A stretch of DNA of 64,000 nt. Origin: Gordionus sp. m RMFG-2023. Its lineage: Eukaryota; Nematomorpha; Gordioida; Chordodea; Parachordodidae. The position numbers were made by a program, and so were the translations under genes. Position 1 is the first letter of the stretch. Each line of letters opens with the position of its first letter. The stretch lies in the NCBI RefSeq assembly GCF_954871325.1, contig NC_088777.1, positions 13,679,366 to 13,743,365 of the forward strand, written 5' to 3'. The notes under the pieces were generated by a model that saw nothing but the letters and a program-made list of their open reading frames with translations, made no database searches and had not been told where the DNA came from. Positions 25,406 to 37,025 of this stretch are shown piece by piece.

Positions 25406-26248
25406 TATGGTTCTCAAATAATTAATATTGAAATGAATGCAGAAAATTATATTCAACATTTTCTATTAAAAATGGCTCTTAAGATGAAAATTATCTTTAA
25501 TTTTATATTATAATACATAATTATCAAGAAGCAAATGTCAATGTATATTATTTATACACAATAAAAATTATCTTAAGAAGCTTAATCATTTGCAGTATTC
25601 CATCGTATATGTGCTACCCTTTCATCATCAGGCCTATATACTAAAAAAAATTATTTTATGTATATGATTTATAATTCTACCTGTATATCTGGTTTTAAAT
25701 TTAAAATTTCTATTATTATCCATATATTTATTGTATTGTTTATTAGCAAAATATGGGGCACCTTAAAACATATTGTTAAATAAAAATGTTATAAAATTAA
25801 GATCTACCAATGACCACATGAGCAATGCCAAACCAAAATAATGGATAATCCCTTATGCCCCTTTTGATTTCAGATATGGCTATTTTATAAAAAAAATAAT
25901 ATTATCAAATAATTAAAAGAATACAAAATTTGGGAAGATCTTTGAATGTATGTTTTAAATTATTGATTAAAACGTTCATATTTCATTTATTCATACGGTT
26001 AGAAAAAGTGTCTATCGACAAAAGGTCTAAAATAATTATCCATAAATTATCAATAATATTAATTATTTGTTAATACTATTATATTTCGATTCAACTAAAG
26101 CGTCCATACATAGGAATCAGCTAAAGTGTCACCTTGTGGTTTTCACGAAGAGGAATTCTGTTATTTATTATTTATGAATGCACATTAATTTCATATCAAA
26201 GTAAAAACAAAAAATGGCGCTATAGCTGTCTCCTATGTATATTATATA
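25406..26248. other. AT-rich intergenic DNA
   Basis: Nothing recognisable is seen. The open frame from 26134 runs into the Helitron repeat and is not a gene. Confidence 0.5.
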
Positions 26249-27945
26249 TACTAGTAGAAAGCCCGTCAAAAATGACGGGGCATGAGATTTTTATTCATTT
26301 TTTTATGATAGATGTCATGCCAGATCCAAGCTCACAGTATTAGAAAGCATATAATTATTAAAAAGTTTATCCAGCCCAGCTCAACTATTAATAATTTGTT
26401 TGAGATATTCCCATGTCAGGTGCAAGCTAATATAAATTTTGAGGTTCCAAGCCCAGTCGTATCCAATATAATTTTGAAAATTTTTCCCACCTCGGGGATA
26501 GTTAAATTTTTAATTGATTTATCATCTGATGGGGATTTATCTGATTTACCAATTAGTTTAAGATGTAAATAAAAAAACATGTGAATTCCGTATTAAGGGA
26601 AACTGGGAAGGCCTGGGCAAACCACTTATTAGAGAATCATGACAAATAAAATAAAAATAACCGACTCTTATACTTTTTTGTAATATGATCAATTAAAATT
26701 ATATCTAAAAATAAATTGTTGTTTATTATATAGAGTTATTGTTGTTTTTCAGATAAATTTAATGTATGTCTTGCATTTCCGAAATTATTTGTCAAAGAAT
26801 TTGATAAGGGATATATATATTTTTATGTTAAGTAAAAAAAAAATGTTATCTATTTAAATTACAAAAATTCCATTAAACACTAATGAAACTTATAGGCAAA
26901 TTATTTGTATATTTTTTAAGATACTTTTTTATTGACATATAAATTTAGGATAATTTTTTTAAAATATAATGAGGATAAATTATTATGTATTTGATAAAAT
27001 TAAGAGTAAATTGATGACATTTTAATTTTTGATGTAAAAAGCGACAAAATAAATCTGGACGGTCGTCTGGAGAGGAAATAATTAATGTATAATTTCATAT
27101 CATTTAGTGTTGTAGATGAAAGTAATGACGGATTAACAAAGCAGTGTACAAAACACATTATGCCCTGATAAAGATGATATGCCTATGCCTTGGGTTACTG
27201 ATAAAAGAAAAACGCAAAACGATATTTCTGTCAATGTCAGCATTGGTATCTCCCTCTAAAATAGATTCATGAACGACAATGTTAACTCAACCATAAAACG
27301 GTCGTGAGTATTGTTATAAAGGCCACGACAGAAATACTGCATATTTTTCCATTAAAAAAGTTAATGAAATTGGCCATACTGTACATTCAAGTTTGAACAT
27401 TCCTCTAAATATTCATGAAAGTTTCTCAGAGAATCGGATAAAGTAATATTTATATTAACTCCTAGTGAAGTGAATGATAGCTTATTTGTTAAAAAATAGT
27501 CAGAGGTGGCATAAGGATTGTGGTAGTGGTGAAAGAAATATCATTTGGAGAACTGGGTTAAAATAAAATAAACATAGATATTAAACATAAGATAAAAAAA
27601 AATATATAAACCTCCAGAGGAGTTCATTTCTAGCGTAGTTCTTTATTATTTTGGCTACCAGTAACTCTAGAACGGATAAGGCGTTTGTTTAATCGTCATA
27701 TTTTCTTTGCTTATCTTTAATAATAGATTCATCATGTTTTGTGCAATGTGAGGGATTAAGGTTGGGTTAGCCTAGACAAATAAAGAAATCAGGCAAAAAT
27801 ATAAATAAACTATTGTTGAAATGATACAAACATTAAAATAATGTAAACCAGTAGATGGGTCAATATTAGATGCATATTTCTAGTAGTTGAAGGGCTATCA
27901 TCAAAAAATTTTTTGGGGGACTTATCAAGCCTATAATGATATTCT
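26249..27945 (+). mobile_element. Helitron relic, copy 2
   Basis: This is collinear with 5817-7705: it starts TACTAGTAGAAAGC plus the same CCCGTCA/TGACGGG hairpin and ends at 'gggggacttatcaagcctat'. The frame pieces around 27270-27400 again carry a YKGHDR core and a V(D/N)EI block, with different breaks from copy 1. It lacks the 185-bp internal duplication. The two copies differ by many substitutions and small indels, so each has decayed separately. Confidence 0.65.
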
Positions 27946-28079
27946 AATGGTTTATTTTGCATTTGTTCATTATTAATGGCTGATATATAAATATTTGAAC
28001 AATTATAAAAAGGAAATATAATGGGGATAGTTTTCTAAAGTAAAAAAAAAATTCTCAAGTTAATTTTATAAGATAGGAT

Positions 28080-29290
28080 TAAAATAAAATACCATTCGGA
28101 GAGATCAATTGGTAAACTTAAAAAAAAAGGATCCTTGAGAATAGGTATAGAATAATTTAAATAATATATAAATACCGTAATATGTATTTTTTTTTGGAAT
28201 AAATATAAAATCCTAAAAATAGAAAACTCCGTTTAGTATTTTTTTTATTGAAAGAATAAAAAGGAGTATTGTTTAAAAAGGTAGGATCCTTAAGAATAAA
28301 TATATAATTTAATTGAATAAAAATAAATATTGTAATATATATTGATTTTTTGGAATAAATATTGTAAATATATATTGATTTTTTGGAATAAATATAAAAT
28401 CCTATTATAAAATTATTTATAATAAAAATAATGTACTATGTATATTTTTTTGAGCATTATACAAAATATTCAGCAGGGATAATAGAACAATGGCAAATCC
28501 GACAAAATGGTAAGTTTTAAAAAAGTAGGATCCTTAATTATATTAATTTAGTTAAATATTAAAATTGTACTTTGTATATTTGTCAATTAGTTAGACAAAA
28601 TATTCATAAGAGATAAAAGGGCCTATTGTGCGCCGCGACAAAATGGATAGCCTTAAAAATACGTAGGATGCTTAAAATAATATAAATTTAATTAAATTAT
28701 AAAAAAATAATCGATTTTTTGGAATAGATAAATAATCATATATAAAATTATTTATAATAAAAATAATGTACCATGTATATTTTTTTTGTGCGTTATACAA
28801 AATAATCAGCAGGGATAATAGAGCAATGGTGGATCAGACAAAATGGTAAGCTTTTAAAAAAATAGGATCCTTAAAAATTATTATATTAATTTAGTTAAAT
28901 ATTAAAAATGTACTTTTTCAGTTAGCTAGACAAAATATTCATCAGAGATAAAAGGGAATATTGTGCGGCCCGATAAAATGGATAGCCTTAAAAATACGTT
29001 GGATGCTTAAAATAATATAAATTTAATTAAATTATAAAAAAGTAATCGATTTTTTTGAATAGATATAAAATCATATATATAATTATTTATAATAAAAATA
29101 ATGTACTAAGTATATTTTTTTATGCGTTATACAAAATAATCAGCAGGGATAATAGAGCAATGGTGGATCCGACAAAATGGTAATTATTTAAAGAAGTAGG
29201 ATCCTTAAATATTGTTATATTAATTTAAAATTAATGTACTTTGTATATTTTTTAGTTAGTTATACAAAATATTAATCAGAGATAAAAGAA
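28080..29290. repeat. Tandem array, unit about 335 bp
   Basis: The word 'gacaaaatggtaa' recurs at 28501, 28838 and 29171, giving periods of 337 and 333. Each unit has the same order: 'aggatccttaa', an A/T block, 'gataaaaggg', 'gacaaaatggatagcc', 'cgattttttggaata' and 'cagcagggataatag'. A diverged unit precedes it from about 28080. No coding frame is maintained, so it is satellite-like. Confidence 0.85.
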
Positions 29291-29429
29291 CAATTAATTC
29301 TTTATAATGCTTAATGATTTTTATATTTTTTTGTACTATGATCAAGGTTATAATTATATTTTGATTTTATAAATTTATAAAATGCTTTTATAAAAAAAAT
29401 ACTATATAAAAATAAATTAAGACAGTTGG

Positions 29430-30273
29430 TATTTTATTGAGTAAATGTATAAAATATTAATGATGATATGAATAATTTGTAATATTTTGTAAAAAAGATA
29501 TATTTAATGTATTACTTTGATATCCAATACTCATGAATATTGTAGTAATATAATTTTATAAGAAAATTTTATGTACATTTATAATTATTTTCACTAATAG
29601 CAGCTTCTTGAATAATAATGCTTAATGATTTTTATACATTTTTTGTACTATTGGAAAAAATTTCCAAGCATCCAAGATCTTAATAATTTTAAAAAAATTT
29701 CTCAAGCCCACCTCAATCCCTAATAATTTTGAAAACCAAGCCAATATTAATTTTGAGAAATAATTTTTAAGCTTAGTCCAACCCATAATAATTTTGAAAA
29801 AATTTTCCCAATCCTATAGATATTAAATTTATAATTAAGCCCAGTCCAACCCTTAATAATTTTGAAAAAATTTTCCCAAGCCTGGAAATATTAAATTTAT
29901 AATTAATGAATGGGAAATATCTGATTTATTTACCAATTAATCTATGAGTTATTACTGTTCTGCGGCAATATACCAAACTAACATGAAAATATAATATTAT
30001 AAAAAAAGACTGTTAAAATAAAAATGGAAAATACACAAAGAATTATGACAAAATCAGGTCTGCCCTAATATTATTATAAGAAATAACAAATACTACCTCG
30101 TATTATTGGAGATAACTCCAAAAATTAAGTCATGGAGAAAAAATCTCTGATGTACAAGTAAAATTGAATTTCTATATAAAATATTAATAATTTGTAATAT
30201 TTTGTAAATAGATATATTTAATGTATTACTTTAACATCCTATGTAAAATTTTGTAATGATAAATTATAAGAAG
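29430..30273. repeat. Diverged interspersed repeats flanking the MULE
   Basis: A unit starting 'aatttgtaatattttgtaaa' and ending 'tttataagaa' occurs at about 29470-29560, 30190-30272 and, on the far side of the MULE, 36373-36475. Positions 29660-29960 hold a diverged copy of part of the Helitron 5' region ('aagcatccaagatctta', 'aagccca...caa(c/t)cc', 'gggaaatatctgattta'). No gene is seen. Confidence 0.65.
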
Positions 30274-30283
30274 GGTGGGCCTA

Positions 30284-30612
30284 TTTATCGCTCGGCTGAA
30301 AATATCGCTCGGCTAGAAAATATCGCTCGGCTAATCACATAATAAATCATTTATTACTAAATATCGCTCGGCTAGTAAATGTCGCTCGACAAACCACATG
30401 ATAAATTATTTATTACTAAATATCGCCCGACTGGGAAATATCGCCCGGCTAACCACATAATAAATCATTTATTACTAAATATCGCTCTGCTAGTAAATAT
30501 CGCTCGATTGGGAAATGTGGCTCGGTTAACCACATAATAAATCATTTATTATTTAAATTACGCTCGGCTAATTACATAATAAATTTTTTATTACTAAATA
30601 TCGCTCGGCTTA
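30284..30612. repeat. Left subterminal tandem repeats of the MULE
   Basis: About six irregular units (commonly near 59 bp) combine 'atcgctcggcta' with 'cacataataaatcatttatt'. The same units appear inverted at the other end (36077-36360). Confidence 0.9.
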
Positions 30613-30819
30613 TATTTATGTATTAAATTTCCAAACATTTTCCAGTGGGTTTTCACTTTCCTAATATTAATTGAGAATTAATTAGTTTATAAATAAGATA
30701 AAGGTTTGGACAGGTGTAAAAAATTATCTATTAGATATTTTAGCTTCAATACTTTTATAAAATTAAAATTGCTCATAACAATTTTTATTTATTAAAATAA
30801 AAAAAATAATATTCTATCC

Positions 30820-31065
30820 GCTAGATGGCGTCTTTAAATTTTTTATTATAAAATTTAAAAAAATATTTTTGAATGTGTTTAATAAATTTCGCCATATTCT
30901 ATTAAATATTTTTAATTTTTTTATTATAAAATATAAAAAATTATTTTTGAATGTGTTTAATAAATTTCGCCATATTCTATTAAATATTTTTAATTTTTTT
31001 ATTATAAAATATATAAATAATATTTTTGAATGCGTTTAATAAATTTTGCCTTATTGTATTAAGAA
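30820..31065. repeat. Three tandem copies of about 80 bp at the inner edge of the left TIR
   Basis: 'tttttattataaaat...gaatgtgtttaataaatttc...tctattaaatattttt' is present three times here, while the right TIR (about 35795-35860) has one copy. The array therefore expanded in one arm after the arms were formed. Confidence 0.85.
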
Positions 31066-31130
31066 TTATATAGGATAATCATAATTATCCAATATTTCTA
31101 GAATATCGAATATATTTCATCAATATATAT

Positions 31131-32660
31131 CAGAGTTGTAAACCCCCCTTCTAAAAAAATGGGTTCGGGTGAGAGTTCAGTGAAAAATCTCTGAATCCGG
31201 TTCAGGGTAGTATAGTTAAATAGTCGAGTTTTATTGACCCTGAACTCTAGCCGTAGTCGTAAAAAACGGCTCAGACTAGTGCGGCTCAATAAGCCGTTTG
31301 AGCCGATTCTATATTTAAAAATATTTTATATATTATCAAATTTATAAAGAATTATACAAACTATTATTTTATATATATGATCCCCAGAGTTGTTAAAATA
31401 CACTTTTTAAATGGATCTAGATGCAAATACACCCATTTTTTAAGTTTTAAATTAAATATAGGGGAAAATAAATCCTTGAAAAAAAACCGGAAAAAAATTC
31501 CCAAATAATTTTTGTTTAAATTTTCAAAAATAATTCTGCCGCTAAAATAACGGAAATATTTCTAAAAAATTATATTCAGTATTTTCTGAAAGTTGAGTAT
31601 TTATTCTCGACGTTTGAGGATTTTTTTTAGCATTATTTCTGTTTTAATTCTAAGCGATATAGGGCAATCTCAAAATATGGGAATTGATAAATCGGTTGGT
31701 AGCTTTGATACTTTATAATTTAGTAGATAACATAAAAAGTATAGATTTGTGACATCTTGGAAAAAAAACATGATAGATTTTTATTGAAATAGATGAAAAT
31801 TATGATTTCAACTTTTGAAAAAAAAGATGGAAACAAATAATATTTTTATTATTTAATTTCTTTTGGGGAAAAAAAGGAAAGGGAGCGAAATACAATTGAA
31901 AGTTATGCTATTATGAGAAAAAAAAATATGTAAAAAACGGAAGTTATTAATATTAAAAAAAATAAAACTCAAATTTTAAGATGCCAGCCAGGCGGCAAAA
32001 GGATTCAAAAAGTATTAATAGTTAAAAATTAAAATAACATAATATCAATCACAATTCACTTCAAAATAATCATTTATTACACATCATAAATTTTTTTTTC
32101 GAATTCATATTCACTATCACAATTCACTTCAAAATATAATCATTTATTTATTACATATCATCAATTTTTTTTCGAATTCATATTCACAATGGAGGATGCT
32201 ATATTAAGGTTAATATTCATTTGCTCTTCATATTTTCTTTACCTATGAAATGATTCACAAAATATAGTCAATTATTTTATTATGGTTTTTACTTTTTATT
32301 CAAATAAAGATACATAGGTTGTTACATACTGTGACCCTATTAAAAAAGGGTTCGAGTTTATTTGCAAAAAATATCTGAACCAGGTTGGGATTCAGATTCG
32401 GTGCCCAGAAAAAACTTAATTTAGTTAAAATAACAGATACAAATTTTTTATTAAAATTAATCTTATATTTAGTTTAAGAATTCACCGTAAAAATATTTAT
32501 CATTTGGAGTTCTGGTGACCATCATTTAAAAAAACAATATGGAACTATATAATATCATTCTAAGGCCATAATTTAATAAAATTTGACAAATCGCTGTTTT
32601 TATTAGGAAATTAGACTGGTAGGGTAGTTTTTGAATTGTTTTAAAAAATATTAATATAAA
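31131..32660. other. Hybrid non-coding stretch inside the MULE with hAT-like ends
   Basis: Segments at 31131-31215 and 32325-32400 resemble each other in direct orientation ('aaaaaa(t)gggttcg(g/a)gt', 'aaaaat(a)tctgaa'). Positions 31250-31310 contain 'aacggctcagactag' and 'gccgtttgagccg', like the MITE at 684. Positions 31388-31435 contain 'aatggatctagatgc'. These look like fragments of several hAT-type non-autonomous elements. I see no complete one. Confidence 0.4.
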
Positions 32661-32935
32661 TATTAATTTTACCCAATGTTGTGTGCCGACTCTGAATATT
32701 CGCACAAGGGTTCAGACAGCACTCACATTTTCATACATCCAAATTGGAAATCAAAGATTTTGGCAATTTTATTTGATATCAAGAAATTTTATTTAGTCAA
32801 TTTTAATAAAACCTTGATATGGTTACATTTTATAAAAATCTTATTTGATTTAGGGTTATCTTCGTTCTTTTTATTTACTCAAGATTCATCACTTGAAAAA
32901 AAATTAATTTTTTCTATTTTTGCAGATTAAAAAGA

Positions 32936-34266
32936 GATCCAGCTATGGCCTTAATAGAAAAAAATAAATTAAGAGAGCCACAACCAATAATGTTAAAGAA
33001 AATATCAAAAGATTCTATAGTGAAAAAATTATACAAATGGCGCAATCTCCAATCTTAGAAAATTATATTCCGCAGGAAATTGAATCTGATGGTAATTGCT
33101 TTTACCGGGCGGTTTCAATGTCGTTATATAAACCACAAACACATTATATTTTTTTAAGACTGATAACGGCAATAGAAATAATTATAAATCCTCAATATTA
33201 TGATAAAAACCATCCTGATTTTTTCCAAAACTATAAAATTAATCCAAATATATGGGTGAATGAGTATTATGAGATACTCGATTCGGCTCTAAATATAAAT
33301 GTTTGGGCTGAGCAAATTCATATATGCGCATTAAGTGCTGCTCTTGGCAAACCAATGCCCAAACCAATGCCCATCAAATTCATTAAAGGCTTTTACCGAT
33401 ATCCTTTATGGCAGGGGTGTAAGCCAGAGTTTAAAGCATCATATTTTAATCATGTGGACATCTACCATATGTCCAAATGATATATTTAATATTAGAATCA
33501 ATCACTTTGTATCTCTCATACCAAATAATTATATTAATACATTAACAAAAAAACCCCAACTGTCCAACAATATCATAAAAGATTTATCATTTTCGTTAGA
33601 AAATATTCTAAAAAAACCATGTAGCGAAGATATCCGATTAAAATCTTTACCTTTTTTTTAAACAATATTATAGCCGAAGGAGGTCATCCAAACTATGGGT
33701 TTTTTTTAAACATTGTAAAATCCATAAAAATTTTGCTTTCTCCCAATAATATATTGCACGAAATACCTTTAGGTATAAAATATAATATGTATTTTTTAAT
33801 TTCTAATAATAATTTTACAAATTATAAGAATAAAAATTTATATATAGATGATTGTGGGCCATGGACAGGCTCAAAATCAAGCTCAAGAAAATTATATTAT
33901 AATATATATAATGATATTGTTCAAGGTCCGTATATTTTTAAAGATGGCCTATTTAGGCAGGACACTCATCTAGGTGGTTCTAGAATTTTTAAAAAAATAG
34001 AACCTCAACCTTTAACCAAAAATATAATTGTTCTTTATAAATACTATAGTATTTTAAAGAGAAGTAAAGAGTATAAACGCCGAATTTTAAAAATTAATTT
34101 TATTGAAAAGCTTAATTACGATTTCAAAGATATATATTTAGTTGAATATATAGGACAATGGCCAGGTCCCGCTTGCCATGGGAATTCCAAAAAGATTGTA
34201 AATCCTTATGTACGAACTTCAAATCAGTTATTATCAAACATTAGAAATCAAATAAAGGACAATTAA
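32936..34266 (+). pseudogene. OTU-like protease and linker part of the MULE protein
   Basis: After a plausible acceptor (ttgcag at about 32926) the frame gives KRDPAMALIEKNKLREPQPI. ORF 33037-33480 then reads IPQEIESDGNCFYRAVSMSL, with the D-G-N-C-F-(Y)R block of OTU-family cysteine proteases, where Cys is the nucleophile. A candidate catalytic His lies near FNHVDIYH. The frame changes near 33460 and stops near 33660. ORF 33733-34266 continues with IDDCGPWTGS and YKYYSILKRSKEYKRRI, a linker seen in related transposon proteins. The host role of the OTU domain is unknown; by family it would be a deubiquitinase-like activity. Breaks show that this copy does not make the whole protein. Confidence 0.75.
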
Positions 34267-35447
34267 ACATGTCGCAATATTTATAATAATTATATATTTC
34301 AAAAAGACCCAATTAAATCAAAAAATTTAAAACAAATTTATAACTTAAATTATAAACTTAAATAAGATACAAAAGTACCTCTAAATTTTGCGATTAATAT
34401 TTTACAAATTACTAATGATCTACATATTTCGCCATTTATCCAATCAATAATTCACATCAAAGAGAAAACACCATCGATAATTTGTTATACTCATTTTATT
34501 ATTAAAACTATTAAGTTTTTGTCAAACCAATCTGACTTCTGTATATTAGGCGTTGATAAAACATTTAATTTGGGTGATATACCTAACTGCTACAGTATTT
34601 AAACATATAGCAGTTAAGAGATATAAAACAGATGAATCCCCTATATTTTTAGGACCGCATGGAGATTCTGATATGACCACTTATCATACTTTTTTCTCTC
34701 ATGTGCATTCTGTATTTTTAAAAAATAAAATAAATATTAAAAATATCATATTTGGTAGTGACCAAGAAAAGGCTATAGTAAAACCTATTCAGGAAATATT
34801 TAAATTTAATACTCATTTAATATGCACACGTCATTTAAAAGACAATATAAGAAAATATTTGTCGGAAAAACAAGGTGTAAATGCTGTTATGTCTAAAAAA
34901 ATTATACAGGATATTTTTTCTTTTAATGGCATTTTATTTTCTCGGAATGACCAAATATATAATGAAAAATTAAACCATTTATACAATTATTGTAATAATG
35001 AAAATTTAAATATTTTTTTGCTATATATAAAATAAATTTCAAAAAGTAATTTATGAACATGTTTACATTCCCCTAAAAAATAAAATAATAAATTGTTTAT
35101 GGACAAATAACAACTGCGAATCTATGAACCATGTTTTAAGATCATATATAAACTGGAAACAACGTCCTTTAAAAGAATTAATCGAAAAAATTAAGGATAT
35201 CACAATGTTACAAGAAAAAGAATTTAAAAGATCCTTCTCAGGAAAAGGAGAATATTTTTTAAATAATGAATATCGCAATTATTTAATACCCGAATCGATA
35301 GATTGTCATGATACATTAAATAATTTACTTAATAGTCAAAGCAAAGATAAATTACATTCATTAGATAAAACTTTATCTGTTTTAAAACCAAAAGGCTCAA
35401 AAAAACCACATCAGCGACGTAGAATTAAAGCAGAAAGGACTCGATAA
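34267..35447 (+). pseudogene. MULE-type DDE transposase part
   Basis: Three catalytic blocks are visible in order: GVDKTFNLGD (about 34550, first Asp), FGSDQEKAI (about 34755, second Asp) and WTNNNCESMNHVLRSYINWK (about 35097-35155, Glu of NCESMNH). Between them is CTRHLKDNI, the usual C-x2-H motif. The C-terminal part has SGKGEYFLNNEY and a basic end, KKPHQRRRIKAERTR. The blocks lie in two or three different frames (34553-35035, 35124-35447), so the gene is broken here although all catalytic residues are present. It belongs with the OTU segment upstream as one protein of the element. Confidence 0.8.
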
Positions 35448-36076
35448 AATATTTTTTATAAATTTTAATTCCTTATTTTTCCCCAATTTTCCCCTGCTCA
35501 TAATCTATTTCATCAATATATATAATTTTATTATCCTAAATGTATATTTAAATCTTTTCTGCCGAACAAATTATATTTTATGAACGCAATAATTATATTA
35601 TAATAACATTATATATCAATTTGGTAAAAATAATTATGATTTATATATGAATGAATAAAATGAATTACCATCGTTATTAATTTATCTGATTAATAAAAAT
35701 TGCAAAATTTAAAAAAGACTACTAATTTTTTACCAAAATATAGATAATGCTATAAAAAAAATCATAAATATTTTAGTCATCATGATAAAATATGGCGAAA
35801 TTTATTAAACACATTCAAAAATATTATTTTTAAACATTATAATAAAAAATTTAAAGACGCCATCTAGCGGATGGAATATTATTACTTTTACTTTAATAAA
35901 TAAAAAATGTTATGAGCAATTTTAATTTTATAAAAGTATTGAAGCTAAAATATCTAATAGATAATTTTTTACACCTGTCCAAACCTTTATCTTATTTATA
36001 AACTAATTAATTCTCAATTAATATTAGGAAAGTGAAAACCCACTGGAAAATGTTTGGAAATTTAATACATAAATAT

Positions 36077-36360
36077 AACCCGAGCGATATATAGTAATAA
36101 AAAATTTATTATGTAATTAGCCGAGCGTAATTTAAATAATAAATGATTTATTATGTGGTTAACCGAGCCACATTTCCCAATCGAGCGATATTTAGTAATA
36201 AATGATTTATTATGTGGTTAGCCGAGCGATATTTCCCAGTCGAGCGATATTTAGTAAAAAATAATTTATCATGTGGTTTGTCGAGCGACGTTTACTAGCC
36301 GAGCGATATTTAGTAATAAATGATTTATTATGTGGTTAGCCGAGCGATAAATAGACCCAC
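36077..36360. repeat. Right subterminal tandem repeats of the MULE
   Basis: About five units of 'gccgagcgatatttagtaat' with 'aaatgatttattatgtggtt', the inverted counterpart of 30284-30612. Confidence 0.9.
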
Positions 36361-36509
36361 CGAAAAAATAATAATAAGTTGTAATATTTTGTAAATAGAT
36401 ATATTTAAGGTAATATTTTGATATCCAATACTTGCATAGGTTGTAAAATTTTGTGATGATAATTTATAAGAATATTTAAGGTTTTAATATGGCATCTTAC
36501 AGTTGCATA

Positions 36510-36663
36510 GAAAAAAATAAAATAAAATCAACAAATAAAAAAAATATAAATAAAAAAATATAAATAAATACGTACCGATGACATGACGTAGTGATGACAT
36601 GACATAGCGATGACATGACGTCACGATGACGTAGTGATGACATCGGAAAATTATAATATAGAT
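36510..36663. repeat. GATGACATGACGT minisatellite, expanded form
   Basis: It has the same leader ('aaatacgtacc') and tail ('catcggaaaattataatatag') as 8573-8672. Here the roughly 16-bp unit GATGACATGACGTAGT occurs about four times with single-base variants, one of them giving TGACGTCA. Confidence 0.85.
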
Positions 36664-36831
36664 TATTATTTACGGTTTATTTAATAGATATAGAAATAAA
36701 ATCGTTAAAATATCATTATATTGGGAATCGAATTATATTTTCATTAATTTGATATTAATCCAAATTTTATATTTAGACTTAGTTAAGAATATGAAGTTTT
36801 CTAAATATTATTAAACACTTTAAGGCTTAGA

Positions 36832-37025
36832 CAAATGTTGCTAAAAGGCCCGATTTGGGTGACACAATCAAGATTTTAGCCAAAATAATATTATGAATGA
36901 CTCGAGATAAGAGGTCCAAACCTTTCTGCCATCTATGAAAAAATTGGCTTACATATTATTATATTGGCTAAAAAATAGTGCCGTTTTTAAAAATCGACCC
37001 CAATCGGGCCGTTTAACAGCACTAT
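36832..37025. mobile_element. Degenerate hAT MITE of the TAGTGTTGTTAAAC family
   Basis: The left end 'aatgttgctaaaaggcccg' and right end 'cgggccgtttaacagcacta' are inverted, and the interior has 'gtccaaacctttctgcc', as in the 684-907 copy ('gtccaaacctttgttcc'). The target duplication is no longer visible. The small frame 36935-37162 over it is not a gene. Confidence 0.65.

Larger units (their letters stand above)
30274..36361 (+). mobile_element. MULE (Phantom-like) element with foldback-type TIRs and OTU domain
   Basis: A 6.1-kb element. The ends are GGTGGGCCTATTTATCGCTC and its near-perfect complement at 36361. The inverted termini run about 570-620 bp: 30274-30890 and 35790-36361. Their outer halves are tandem repeats carrying 'atcgctcggcta', as in foldback elements. 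Inside, on the + strand, are an OTU-type cysteine protease segment, a linker and a MULE transposase (see separate entries), interrupted by several frame breaks. The segment 31090-32900 holds hAT-end fragments, probably nested insertions. No 8-10-bp target duplication was found. Phantom-group MULEs are known to have such complex termini. The close match of the two arms suggests moderate rather than great age. Confidence 0.85.

Noticed and set aside
26134-26572. Two overlapping open frames with 'VESPSKMTG'
   Set aside because: The text comes from the hairpin start of the Helitron repeat; the same words occur in another frame context at 5827, so it is not a protein motif.
30284-30612. CRISPR-like array
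   Set aside because: Units are irregular, A/T-rich, mirrored at 36077-36360 and belong to transposon ends; no unique spacers and no cas genes.
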